DNA from: Sphingobacterium sp. CZ-UAM
GTDB taxonomy: Bacteria > Bacteroidota > Bacteroidia > Sphingobacteriales > Sphingobacteriaceae
DNA length: 64,000 bases
Assembly: GCF_002000245.1 (NCBI RefSeq)
Contig: NZ_MTCM01000009.1
Coordinates: 1 to 64,000, forward strand
Direction of reading: 5' to 3'
The notes under the pieces: model-generated
Databases searched by the model: none
Told to the model about the DNA's origin: nothing
Seen by the model: the letters and a program-made list of their open reading frames with translations, nothing else
In this document: positions 8,373-16,006 of the stretch, piece by piece
Layout: each line of letters begins with the position of its first letter
How positions within the stretch are numbered: the first letter of the stretch is position 1
Made by a program: the position numbers and the translations under genes

Positions 8373-8869
8373 TATTCTTGGTCTTTATAGATATTCCAGA
8401 AATTGTAATCCGTCATTGGCGCATCCGTTATACCGATATTGCGGCCCATCGTGACGATCTGTCCGCGATGATAGGTACCATGGATAATCAAATGCTGAAT
8501 ATACTCATATTTCGAAAAATCACACTGAAACCACGGCGATTCTACTTTGACATTTTTTTCCAAATCCTCTTCAGACAAGCCTTCTACATATTCAAGTATA
8601 GTTTGCGAACTCTCCCTAATGGCGTCAAAGATATCTTCTTTTTTACTGAATACTTTTTCAAAATCAAAATCATTACGTTCCGAAATATGGCTCCACCAAT
8701 ACTCCTGTGTCTGCCAGATATGGTGCAATGTTTTTAAGATCGTCGGAAAGCTCGATGGGACTTCTTGATTGAGTTGCTCATCTGACTTGGTACCTAACCA
8801 ATCCAGATACTTGTTGACTACCCAGTTGTTGTATTGTACGCTTTTGATGATTAATGTTTTTAAGCTCAT
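8372..8869 (-). CDS. DinB family protein
   Basis: A 165-residue DinB-type four-helix bundle. The metal-ligand histidines are visible: the KTLHHIWQTQEYWW segment (about residues 45-59) and IIHGTYHRGQIVTMGRNIG near the C-terminus (HxxxH). The family founder is the damage-inducible B. subtilis DinB, unrelated to DNA polymerase IV. It is the first gene of a two-gene unit with the AlkD-like gene, with which it overlaps by one base. The pairing hints at a shared response to alkylating or electrophilic damage, which is inference. No consensus promoter box was found directly upstream. Confidence 0.9.
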   Translation of the reverse strand: MSLKTLIIKSVQYNNWVVNKYLDWLGTKSDEQLNQEVPSSFPTILKTLHHIWQTQEYWWSHISERNDFDFEKVFSKKEDIFDAIRESSQTILEYVEGLSEEDLEKNVKVESPWFQCDFSKYEYIQHLIIHGTYHRGQIVTMGRNIGITDAPMTDYNFWNIYKDQE

Positions 8870-8958
8870 AATTTTTGGTTTATAGTTTTGTAAATCTTTT
8901 TAAACTTTTTACGTAAATATAAATTTTTCCGGTTAGATTTTTTTATTTACCATAATAC

Positions 8959-8998
8959 GCCAGTTCCGATCGATAGAAATCCTGATCGGGATGCTGGC
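8959..8998 (-). terminator. Imperfect hairpin, possible cytochrome c peroxidase terminator
   Basis: GCCAG/CTGGC and CCGATC/GATCGG form a two-part stem just past the peroxidase stop codon. The following minus-strand sequence is AT-rich but lacks a clean U-tract, so this is a weak call. Confidence 0.4.
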
Positions 8999-9032
8999 CT
9001 ATCCGGTTAATTGGGTTCAATTCTTTTGTATT

Positions 9033-10826
9033 TTAGTCATCCAGTGCTTTCAAAAAAGCGATGATCTTTGCTGTTTCTTTTTCGGTCAACCCCAGACTAT
9101 CAGTGGGAAGAGTCTGGTTGTCGAGTTTAAACCCGAACTGTTGACCACCGCCTTTGTTGTAAAAGTCCATAACCTGCTCCAAGGTCGTATATCCTCCATT
9201 ATGCATGTAAGGGGCGGTTTTGGTAATATTACGTATGGTAGGTGTCTTGAATGCATATTGCAGCTGCGATACGGTAGCATGATAGCGGCCTCTTCCACGA
9301 TCAGGATCCAGCATATGGTTTCGGTAGTCTGTGGCGATTCCGAGTACTTCAGATTCGGTCTTTGCGTATTCTGGTGGTACAGTTCCATTAAATAATGGTA
9401 CAAAATGGCAGGTCGCACATTTAGCCTTTCCAACAAACAGGTTGAAACCCTCTTTTTCCTGGGAAGTCAATAACTGTGATTCACCACGCATATAACGATC
9501 AAAGCGCGAACTAAATTTCGCGAGTGAACGGACATAACTGGCCAGTACATTTTGTAATTGCCAGACAGCAATAGTATCACTTTTAAAGATCTTTTGAAAT
9601 TCTCCGATATAAGTTTTGTGCTGATTCAGACGTCTGGCAATTTGATCCATATTGCCATGCATTTCATCCTTATTGGTAATGACATCCATACTTTGTCCTT
9701 CAAGATCTTCGCTGCGCATATCCCAGAACTGCCCATGCTGATAGTTGCTGTAGGAGAGGGCGGGGGTATTCCGATCCATTTTGGCTCCAGACATAGTCGT
9801 TGGTACCTTGAGCCCATCGGTAAAAGCTTTCTCCGGATGGTGACAGGAAACACAAGAGCGGCTCCCATTACCAGAAAGAATATTGTCTCTGAATAGTTTT
9901 GCCCCCAAAGTTACTTTCCCTGTGTTCATCATATGTCGGTCGGATGGGACAAAAAAATCAGGGTTAAAGGCATTTTTACTGAATAGATTGGAAGCTTCGG
10001 GCGAAATCGGATGACTAACGTTTAAGTATGGGATATTCTCCAGTTTCCGAAATTTAAACAGTGCATCAGCTATTTTATTGAGATGCTGATCCATAAAATT
10101 GAGGTAATCAAATTGATCTTTGGGAGTACCTTCGCCTAATTTTTCGTTGGCTATTTTGATTAAGTTCTGCACGGTATCAATTTCTTTCGGATGATTGACC
10201 TGACCTTGGATTTGGTCAAGAACAGCGGCAATGCCATTTAAGGCGTCTATCGACTCTACCAAACCTCTGCCCGATACCGGTGTGTCAAAACCTGTGATCC
10301 CCAGTGTGGTGATACGGAATACCTGATTACGTAAGGCCTCTATTAACTGCGGAAGCGAGAGGGAGTTGACTTCAAAATAGGTGTCAATAGCCAGGGATTT
10401 GCTTTTCAGCTTCTTTAAGAAAATAAGTGTCTGCTGTTTTTCTGCACTATTGTAGTTTGGATAGAAATACTCTTCCAGGGTCTGTAGGCCCTCAGCTTCG
10501 ATAACGGTATTTTCTTCCAGTTCGATTTCGTCTAAATTTGGCCCATTTAAAAAGCGGGCGGTCGTTGGCATAAAATAGGCAACTGCCCATTCCATGGATT
10601 TGTAGGTCGAGCGCAGACTGTCAAAACCCGATTGCAATACTTTCTCATCCAGATCCTGCTCTACACGCAAGATCTGATCATTAATCCGTTTGTCAAATTG
10701 CTTATTGATCGCTAATACCGTTTGTCTGACCTCTTTTAGATCTTGTGGATCTGAATCCTGATTTCCCTTGCACATGATAGCCAGCATGACAACAGCAAGC
10801 AGGCCTACAACCATCCAATATTTCAT
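9033..10826 (-). CDS. Di-heme cytochrome c peroxidase with helical N-terminal domain
   Basis: An exported protein (hydrophobic N-terminus with a lipobox-like Cys19 in LAIMCKG) of 597 residues. The C-terminal 330 residues are a bacterial di-heme peroxidase: two CXXCH haem sites (CVSCH near residue 325, CATCH near 471), followed by TPTIRNITKTAPYMHNGGY, whose Met is a candidate distal ligand. Such enzymes reduce H2O2 in the periplasm. The first 280 residues are a separate all-helical domain; EAEGLQTLEEYFYP near residue 105 recalls imelysin-type domains. The gene starts 34 bp after the terminator hairpin of the PhoX-like gene and has no clear promoter of its own, so it may depend on read-through. 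Confidence 0.9.
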   Translation of the reverse strand: MKYWMVVGLLAVVMLAIMCKGNQDSDPQDLKEVRQTVLAINKQFDKRINDQILRVEQDLDEKVLQSGFDSLRSTYKSMEWAVAYFMPTTARFLNGPNLDEIELEENTVIEAEGLQTLEEYFYPNYNSAEKQQTLIFLKKLKSKSLAIDTYFEVNSLSLPQLIEALRNQVFRITTLGITGFDTPVSGRGLVESIDALNGIAAVLDQIQGQVNHPKEIDTVQNLIKIANEKLGEGTPKDQFDYLNFMDQHLNKIADALFKFRKLENIPYLNVSHPISPEASNLFSKNAFNPDFFVPSDRHMMNTGKVTLGAKLFRDNILSGNGSRSCVSCHHPEKAFTDGLKVPTTMSGAKMDRNTPALSYSNYQHGQFWDMRSEDLEGQSMDVITNKDEMHGNMDQIARRLNQHKTYIGEFQKIFKSDTIAVWQLQNVLASYVRSLAKFSSRFDRYMRGESQLLTSQEKEGFNLFVGKAKCATCHFVPLFNGTVPPEYAKTESEVLGIATDYRNHMLDPDRGRGRYHATVSQLQYAFKTPTIRNITKTAPYMHNGGYTTLEQVMDFYNKGGGQQFGFKLDNQTLPTDSLGLTEKETAKIIAFLKALDD

Positions 10827-10860
10827 TTATTTTTATCTTTTTTACTCCGATAAAATAATA

Positions 10861-10897
10861 ATAAGGGTATCCTTTCGTGTGAAAGGGATACCCTTAT
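10861..10897 (-). terminator. Terminator after the PhoX-like gene
   Basis: ATAAGGGTATCC pairs with GGATACCCTTAT perfectly, and TTTC/GAAA extends the stem around a GTGT loop with a one-base bulge. It lies just beyond the TAA at 10923, not beyond the premature TAG at 11142, so the original gene end is at 10923. Confidence 0.85.
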
Positions 10898-10922
10898 TGC
10901 ATATTCGTACTTTTATTTCGTG

Positions 10923-11141
10923 TTAGCGCTGAACATTACGAATGAGGACAACCTGTCCGCCTTCCTTATTGCTGATTACTTTAGAACCATCTGCGTTTTC
11001 AAATTTATCATCCTGCCATGTATGTGAGTGGATATTCACCGCAAATGTATTTGGGATACCAACCAAGTTCGATACATCGGTCATAGCACCAAATTCCCAC
11101 GAACCAAATTTACCTAGTTTACCACTTTGATTATATTTGTT
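10923..11141 (-). pseudogene. In-frame C-terminal continuation of the PhoX-like gene beyond a TAG codon
   Basis: After the TAG at 11142-11144 the same reading frame stays open for 72 more codons to a TAA at 10923. The translation includes GKFGSWEFGAMTDVSNL, then NTFAVNIHSHTWQD and EGGQVVLIRNVQR, protein-like sequence similar to the C-terminal end expected for PhoX-type propellers. No ATG lies at its start, so it would be made only by read-through or if the TAG is a recent mutation or a sequencing error. Confidence 0.75.
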
Positions 11142-12401
11142 CTACCAATCCGTATTATTGCGTTCATGTTTCATGTTTAACCAAGGCTTATATGTTTTGT
11201 TGGCCATGTTGTATTGCCAGATGTAAGAGTCATGTTTCGCATCGGAGTAATAAGAATCTCCATCTTCCTGGATGTAAACAAAGTTTTCCGTCACGCAGAG
11301 GTTATCTGGATTGATCAGGTTTTGTCCTGGATCAGAATCTCCTTCAGCAATAACTTCAAGCTGGCCTTTAAGCATATTTTTTGCATCCAGATTAAGTTTG
11401 TACACACGTCCCCACATGGTAAACCCTTCTGTTGGTTTTACGCCGTCGCTAGACTGTCCGGTGGCTGTGAAATAGAGTTCACGCCCCTTACCGGCCCCTT
11501 TTCGGTAATCCACATCTTCCACTCTGGAGAATCGGATTGCTTTATTGTCCAGGTTCTGTTTATTGATTTCTTTACCCGTCAGATCTTTTGCATTTGGGAT
11601 TTCAACAAATTCCACAGCATAAGATTCCCCTTTTTTCATGTTCATCTCGGTGATATCATTGTTGCTGCGTTTTAAGGCGTATAACTTTCCGTTATCGAGA
11701 TCACCCTGTTTGTCGGATACATAAAGTATCAATTGCCCAGCAGATTGGTGGCCTGAACTATAGGATTGGTCCTCACCGATAATAATGTATGTTTTGCCAT
11801 TGGAGATATCTTTCGGAAGAGGAACCGCATTTTCCATGGAAGCTTTTCCTAAGGCCGGTTTTACGCGATTTTTATCCGAGCGCAAGGCCACCGAAGATAA
11901 AGGATCCAATTGATGGACCATACTTTCTTCGCCAGATTCCCCTGCTGTCAGGAAAGCGGAAAAACCATGTTCCTCAGGGGTAGCAAGGGTGGCCGAACAA
12001 AGTCTTGTGCTACCACCGGTACCATCCATAATGTATTCGCCTTTTATCGGTTTGAAATTCTTATCCAGATACAGACGGGATACTGACTGTGTGATTTCAT
12101 GATTACAGATCATCAGAAAACCGTCTGAGTTTGGATCCTTCATAAATCCAGCACCATCAGGCTGGCCTGCAAAAACAAAGTCAGGCGCTCCGGTGAGTAC
12201 ATCCGAACTTGAAATCAAGGTTGTAATATTCAAATTCTCAAAGCCAGGCATACCATAGACAAAGGCTGGTTCTTTTGAATAGTTTTCCAACTTTGCAACA
12301 GGTGGTTTTTGCTCACCTTCGTCTATTTTGTTATTGTCCTTACAGCCGGCCAATGTAACTGACAATAATATCGTCAGGATAGTAATGTGGTTTCTTCTCA
12401 T
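11142..12401 (-). CDS. PhoX-like (DUF839-type) lipoprotein, truncated by in-frame TAG
   Basis: The N-terminus is a lipoprotein signal with lipobox LAGC (Cys20), so the product should be anchored in a membrane. The body looks like a PhoX/DUF839-type beta propeller: DGFLMICNHEITQSVSRL near residue 95, IIGEDQSYSSGHQSAGQLI near 205, FSRVEDVDYRKG and NPDNLCVTENFVYIQEDGD. PhoX proteins are Ca/Fe-dependent alkaline phosphatases; activity here is unproven and the family call is moderate. The frame ends at TAG (after NNTDW) but coding-like sequence continues to 10923, so the 419-residue product lacks its last 72 residues. The promoter -7 box is only 4 nt from the ATG. Confidence 0.7.
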   Translation of the reverse strand: MRRNHITILTILLSVTLAGCKDNNKIDEGEQKPPVAKLENYSKEPAFVYGMPGFENLNITTLISSSDVLTGAPDFVFAGQPDGAGFMKDPNSDGFLMICNHEITQSVSRLYLDKNFKPIKGEYIMDGTGGSTRLCSATLATPEEHGFSAFLTAGESGEESMVHQLDPLSSVALRSDKNRVKPALGKASMENAVPLPKDISNGKTYIIIGEDQSYSSGHQSAGQLILYVSDKQGDLDNGKLYALKRSNNDITEMNMKKGESYAVEFVEIPNAKDLTGKEINKQNLDNKAIRFSRVEDVDYRKGAGKGRELYFTATGQSSDGVKPTEGFTMWGRVYKLNLDAKNMLKGQLEVIAEGDSDPGQNLINPDNLCVTENFVYIQEDGDSYYSDAKHDSYIWQYNMANKTYKPWLNMKHERNNTDW

Positions 12402-12405
12402 GCAA

Positions 12406-12413
12406 CAAATGTA
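12406..12413 (-). promoter_or_regulatory. Promoter -7 box of the PhoX-like gene
   Basis: TACATTTG on the minus strand matches TAnnTTTG. Its G is separated from the ATG at 12401 by four bases, predicting a leaderless or near-leaderless transcript. No clear -33 TTTG was found at 19 nt. Confidence 0.5.
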
Positions 12414-12885
12414 GTTTTGGTATGTTAGCTGCAGATTAATTATTTTTTAAATAAGGAATTCTTCAGCAGGTAATAGATCTTATTGTATTGTCTCTTTTAT
12501 GTTTTATGTTAAGAATTGGGTATAACAAGGCTGTTCTCTTAAGCTTTAAGGGCTCTAGGTTACTAGAAAGGGCATCAAAATCGTTTTTCTTGGGACAATT
12601 AGCCTTCTTAACCTTACTATATTATAGCGTACCTATAGCGGGATGAAGAATATTTTTAATGCGTACCAATATGATTTTGATACAGGTAAAATCGGGATAG
12701 CAATTATATTTATGGCCCTAATATGCCCCGAACTTTCTTTGTTGGGGTAAAGATAAAGACTCGCTAATTAAATGGACCAGCGTATTAAACTGGATCTGTG
12801 CGAAATATTTCAATCTTGTTACGCTTCGGGGAATATTTTTAAACTAATTTAGTGCTATCTCATTGGAGGGATAATTATTAACCAG
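12414..12885. other. Intergenic region between PhoX-like and S41 peptidase genes
   Basis: About 470 bp with no convincing gene. A 35-codon ORF (12643-12750, plus strand, ATG to TAA) encodes a peptide with a hydrophobic run (IGIAIIFMALIC), possibly a gene remnant or small membrane peptide; nothing else supports it. No consensus promoter was seen directly upstream of the peptidase gene. Confidence 0.4.
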
Positions 12886-13977
12886 ATGCAAAAGAAAATA
12901 CTACTTTTTTTACTCGTTTTAACCGTTTTTTTTGTCCGGTCCTATGCCCAGGTCTCATCGGTGAGCCAGCTTGCCAATGCATTTTTAGATACTGTCGAGC
13001 GGCATGCTTATAATAAATCGTTGATCAAATGGGATTCTATCCGGCCACTTTTTATTGAACAGGCAAAGACGATATCAGATATCAATGGATTAGCTCCTCA
13101 TTTTAGGAGGATCATACGTCAGTTGAAAGATGGTCATTCGGCCCTTTATTTTGAAAAGGCTGATCGAAATCAGGCGGCTGAAAAGGAGCTATTTAAGAAG
13201 ATGGCCGGCATGACAGATAAGGAAGCCGGCTTTCCACCCAAGATTTTTAGTCACTTTATGACCAAAGACCATTATGCCTATATTCGGGTCCCAGAGGTCC
13301 TTTACGAACAGCGAAAGTATGTAGATACAATTGGAGTACAGCTAAAAGCCTTAGATGCGCAGGATCCCAAAGCATGGATTATTGACCTGACAGATAATAA
13401 TGGTGGAAGTATATTTCCCATGGTCTGGCATTTTGCAGACTTAATAGATGTCGACAGCACTTATTCGACTGTAGATAGGACGGGGGCTGAAGATAAACAG
13501 AAGGTGCGGATGCGTGATCTAAATGATCAGGATCAAAAATGGGCCAAGTTATTTGACCTGGAATACGATAAAGTGCCACCGGTTGATATTAAAAATAAGA
13601 ATGTACCTATCGTTTTATTGGTTAGTGAAGTTACTTCAAGTTCAGGTGAATTTTTTATTACACATTTCAAAGGTCAAAAGAATGTGGCTATTATTGGGCA
13701 AATGACAAGTGGTCAGACCTCAGCCAATGATCAATTTCCTATTGGGAATAACTATATGGTTAATCTAACAACAGCGGTATTAAAGGATCGTACCGGAAAG
13801 ATTTATGGAATTGGAGAAGGTATTAATCCGGATATTCCTATCGCTATTGATTTTGCTAAAGTGATGGGGGGAACTGAAATACGTGATTCCGGTCAGCGCC
13901 GCAAGGCTGTAAAAGCGGCAAATCCGATATATATTCAACAGGCTATTGATTATTTAAAAAAACAGCATAAAAAATAA
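12886..13977 (+). CDS. S41-family (C-terminal processing type) serine peptidase
   Basis: Residues 1-21 are a signal peptide (LLFLLVLTVFFVRSYAQ). The protease core follows: HYAYIRVPEVLYEQRKY, WIIDLTDNNGGSIFPMVW (the D-R-N-GG type substrate-channel motif), VPIVLLVSEVTSSSGEFF with the candidate nucleophile Ser in the TSSSGE motif (251-253), and IIGQMTSGQTSAND. No PDZ domain is evident, and at 363 residues it is short, like the tricorn-core/retinol-binding-related S41 members of Bacteroidota. The natural substrate is unknown. It is monocistronic and convergent with a small beta-barrel gene. Confidence 0.87.
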   Translation: MQKKILLFLLVLTVFFVRSYAQVSSVSQLANAFLDTVERHAYNKSLIKWDSIRPLFIEQAKTISDINGLAPHFRRIIRQLKDGHSALYFEKADRNQAAEKELFKKMAGMTDKEAGFPPKIFSHFMTKDHYAYIRVPEVLYEQRKYVDTIGVQLKALDAQDPKAWIIDLTDNNGGSIFPMVWHFADLIDVDSTYSTVDRTGAEDKQKVRMRDLNDQDQKWAKLFDLEYDKVPPVDIKNKNVPIVLLVSEVTSSSGEFFITHFKGQKNVAIIGQMTSGQTSANDQFPIGNNYMVNLTTAVLKDRTGKIYGIGEGINPDIPIAIDFAKVMGGTEIRDSGQRRKAVKAANPIYIQQAIDYLKKQHKK

Positions 13978-13979
13978 AC

Positions 13980-14019
13980 AAAAAATCCTGCATGGACATA
14001 GCGCCAGCAGGATTTTTTG
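13980..14019. terminator. Bidirectional terminator
   Basis: AAAAAATCCTGC (13980-13991) pairs with GCAGGATTTTTT (14007-14018). It lies between convergent genes and supplies U-tracts in both directions. Confidence 0.9.
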
Positions 14020-14037
14020 TTCTTGAATATCCTGTTT

Positions 14038-14562
14038 TTATTTCAAAACAAATTTGAATCCCAATGAGAAACGGGAAGCTTCGAAATACGATCCATGTGA
14101 TAAATTCCACCAAGGTTTCCAGTCAAAATGCATTGCCAATGGCGCTGAAGGAATTCTAAATTCCAGACCTAAAGCCGGACGGATTGCAAAATGTGTGTGT
14201 GTGTTTCCTTCTCTCCAGTGGTCATCATCATCCCAGTCGCCGTGCCATTTACCATAGTCGATAAACGATGCCTGTGGACCTACACCAACATACCAAGATA
14301 GGCCACGTGTTCCCCGTATACGTTCGTTGTATGAATAATCTACACCAACGACAGTAACGTTATCTCCGAACAATACTTGCGCATTGACGGCATCATTTCC
14401 GCCAAAATTGTGTTTGATCTGTGGACCATATAATGTTTGGCCATCACCAAGGTCTATACCAAGACCAAGAGCTGTACGATAAGGTGTTTGTGCATTTGCC
14501 TCTTTATTGATGACAAATAAGAATGTAAAAAGTGTCAGAAAAGGTAGAAGTACTTTTTTCAT
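14038..14562 (-). CDS. Small outer-membrane beta-barrel protein
   Basis: Signal peptide in residues 1-24 (LLPFLTLFTFLFVINKEANA). The 150-residue mature part consists of alternating amphipathic strands and ends with SRFSLGFKFVLK, an aromatic-rich barrel C-terminus. It contains a short His/Asp-rich loop (KWHGDWDDDDHWREGNTHTH) that might bind metal ions, which is inference. No specific family could be recognised beyond a porin-like small barrel. Confidence 0.75.
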   Translation of the reverse strand: MKKVLLPFLTLFTFLFVINKEANAQTPYRTALGLGIDLGDGQTLYGPQIKHNFGGNDAVNAQVLFGDNVTVVGVDYSYNERIRGTRGLSWYVGVGPQASFIDYGKWHGDWDDDDHWREGNTHTHFAIRPALGLEFRIPSAPLAMHFDWKPWWNLSHGSYFEASRFSLGFKFVLK

Positions 14563-14878
14563 GATATTAAAAAAATGTTAGTGTTAAGTTTTCGAACTGA
14601 AAACTTTCGCTGTTATAACAAATACTTTGCCAAAAATCATTTTTATACTGGTAAATCCTGTTTTTATTTGTAAGTATCTTTTATCAAGTTTTTTGCGCTT
14701 GTTGTTGGAGGCTTTATTTGACAGTACTATTTCCCCTGATCAAACATCGCAACTTAAACAGAGGGCCGAAGATGATAAAATGGAAACGATATTGCAAATA
14801 GCATTGTTCCTAAGATAAGAGAGTGAATTTAATGGATAACATTGCTGTTACCCATTGGTACTTAAAAATTACCTTGAG
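14563..14878. other. Intergenic region, no gene seen
   Basis: About 316 bp, AT-rich. Short frames in it start only at TTG and have no coding character. It must carry the promoters of the minus-strand barrel gene and the plus-strand small genes, but no consensus box was found. Confidence 0.4.
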
Positions 14879-15079
14879 ATGGAACATACGCAAATCAACA
14901 GAAAGAATATAGCGTATTGGATGGCAGAAGGTTACGATGTCCTGCAGGATGGGAAACTTATAAAAGTCGAGGGGGATTTTCCGGAATTTTTGAAACAATT
15001 TTCTGATGAAGATGAACCAAAGATCTATCTGCTGCAAGAACTGATTACCTGGCCAGAAGAGGAACTTAAAAAATTGTAG
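14879..15079 (+). CDS. Small hypothetical protein
   Basis: A 66-residue acidic protein (MEHTQINRKNIAYWMAEGYD at the N-terminus, ITWPEEELKKL at the end) with no recognised domain. The upstream in-frame TTG at 14855 was rejected in favour of the ATG. The next small ORF begins 6 bp after the stop, so the two look co-transcribed. A longer frame on the opposite strand (14810-15094) is a shadow: it is rich in Phe/Leu and has no start context. Confidence 0.6.
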   Translation: MEHTQINRKNIAYWMAEGYDVLQDGKLIKVEGDFPEFLKQFSDEDEPKIYLLQELITWPEEELKKL

Positions 15080-15085
15080 AAGAAC

Positions 15086-15382
15086 ATGGAACAAATGAAA
15101 ATAGCGGCGGAAAAAATAGTTCCGATAGATTTTGATTCCGAGGAGCTTCCCTACGAAATTAGGGAATTACGCCCCGTTGTATTTAAGGAAGAGACATCCT
15201 ATTGGTGTCTCTTGGGGCCAGATGTAGAAACTGGAATTTTAGGGAATGGTGAAACGGTGTCTGACGCATTTGAAGATTGGTTGAAAATGCTACGAAAGCG
15301 TCTAAAAAGTACTGATGACAGGGATGAAGTTGCTAACTTTATACGTGATAGCTTAACAGCTTCTAATCGTAAAATATGGTAA
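15086..15382 (+). CDS. Small hypothetical protein, possibly HicB-like
   Basis: A 98-residue protein without a confident family. The middle segment (VETGILGNGETVSDAFEDWL) recalls the GxGxTxxEAxxxW pattern of HicB-type antitoxin folds, but the beta-strand spacing is only loosely matched and no HicA-like partner is present; the upstream 66-residue protein is not HicA-like. It follows that gene by 6 bp and is upstream of a DUF305 gene. Confidence 0.6.
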   Translation: MEQMKIAAEKIVPIDFDSEELPYEIRELRPVVFKEETSYWCLLGPDVETGILGNGETVSDAFEDWLKMLRKRLKSTDDRDEVANFIRDSLTASNRKIW

Positions 15383-15478
15383 TAGCCTGTAATAGTGCGA
15401 CAATAGCACTTTAGTGATAAATTTTGTGGAATCTATCTATTAAAGTTGTTTTAATGAGGTGGAGTAATTTTATTGATT

Positions 15479-15997
15479 ATGAAAAATTCACAAGATCCGT
15501 TCGGAAGACTGACTGCGGCTCCGAACAAGCAAAATGATATTCACGCAACAGCGGTGTATATCCGATTTATTCTTATGGCAATTTTGATGTTTGCAGCCAT
15601 GTATTTCTCGATGTTTGCTATGATAGATAAATTCGAAAATCTGATTCCAAATATTAATAACCTGCACATGACTTTGTTGATGACCGCTATAATGCTGCTC
15701 GTCGAACTGGCTGTTATGCATACGATGTATCCTAAACGAGAGTTAAATTTAGGTATTGCGTCGGTTGTGCTCGCATTGGCAATTTTTGCTTGGTTTGGCA
15801 TTCGGGAACAAATCAATGTAGATGATAAACAATTTGTGAAAGGGATGGTTCCGCATCATGCTGCTGCAATATTAATGGCCGAAAAGGCGAGTCTCACCGA
15901 TCCAGAATTGATTCAGCTGCAACGTCAGATTCTTGAAACCCAACGCCGTGAAATTGCATTGATGAAACGTAAACTCAAAGCTTTGGAAGGAGAATAA
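15479..15997 (+). CDS. DUF305 membrane protein
   Basis: Residues 25-105 contain three predicted membrane helices (IRFILMAILMFAAMYFSMFA, LLMTAIMLLVELAVMHTMY, IASVVLALAIFAWFGI). The C-terminal domain is DUF305, a ferritin-like helical domain with the family hallmark KGMVPHHAAAILMAEKA (HH pair near residue 125) and IALMKRKLKAL at the end. DUF305 proteins are often found with copper and heavy-metal genes and are thought to bind metal through the His and Met residues. A TTG two codons upstream (15473) was rejected as start in favour of ATG. No terminator was seen in the 9-bp gap before the convergent hypothetical gene. Confidence 0.85.
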   Translation: MKNSQDPFGRLTAAPNKQNDIHATAVYIRFILMAILMFAAMYFSMFAMIDKFENLIPNINNLHMTLLMTAIMLLVELAVMHTMYPKRELNLGIASVVLALAIFAWFGIREQINVDDKQFVKGMVPHHAAAILMAEKASLTDPELIQLQRQILETQRREIALMKRKLKALEGE

Positions 15998-16006
15998 CTA
16001 GCATGC

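Noticed and set aside
8372..8869. DinB gene as DNA polymerase IV
   Set aside because: The protein is a 165-residue four-helix bundle of the DinB/YfiT type, unrelated to the Y-family polymerase of the same name.
12643..12750. 35-codon ORF with a hydrophobic stretch
   Set aside because: No promoter, no neighbour relation and no recognised homologue; kept only as a remark in the gap entry.
14810..15094. 94-codon minus-strand ORF
   Set aside because: Antisense to two better small genes, with a composition rich in Phe/Leu typical of a shadow frame.
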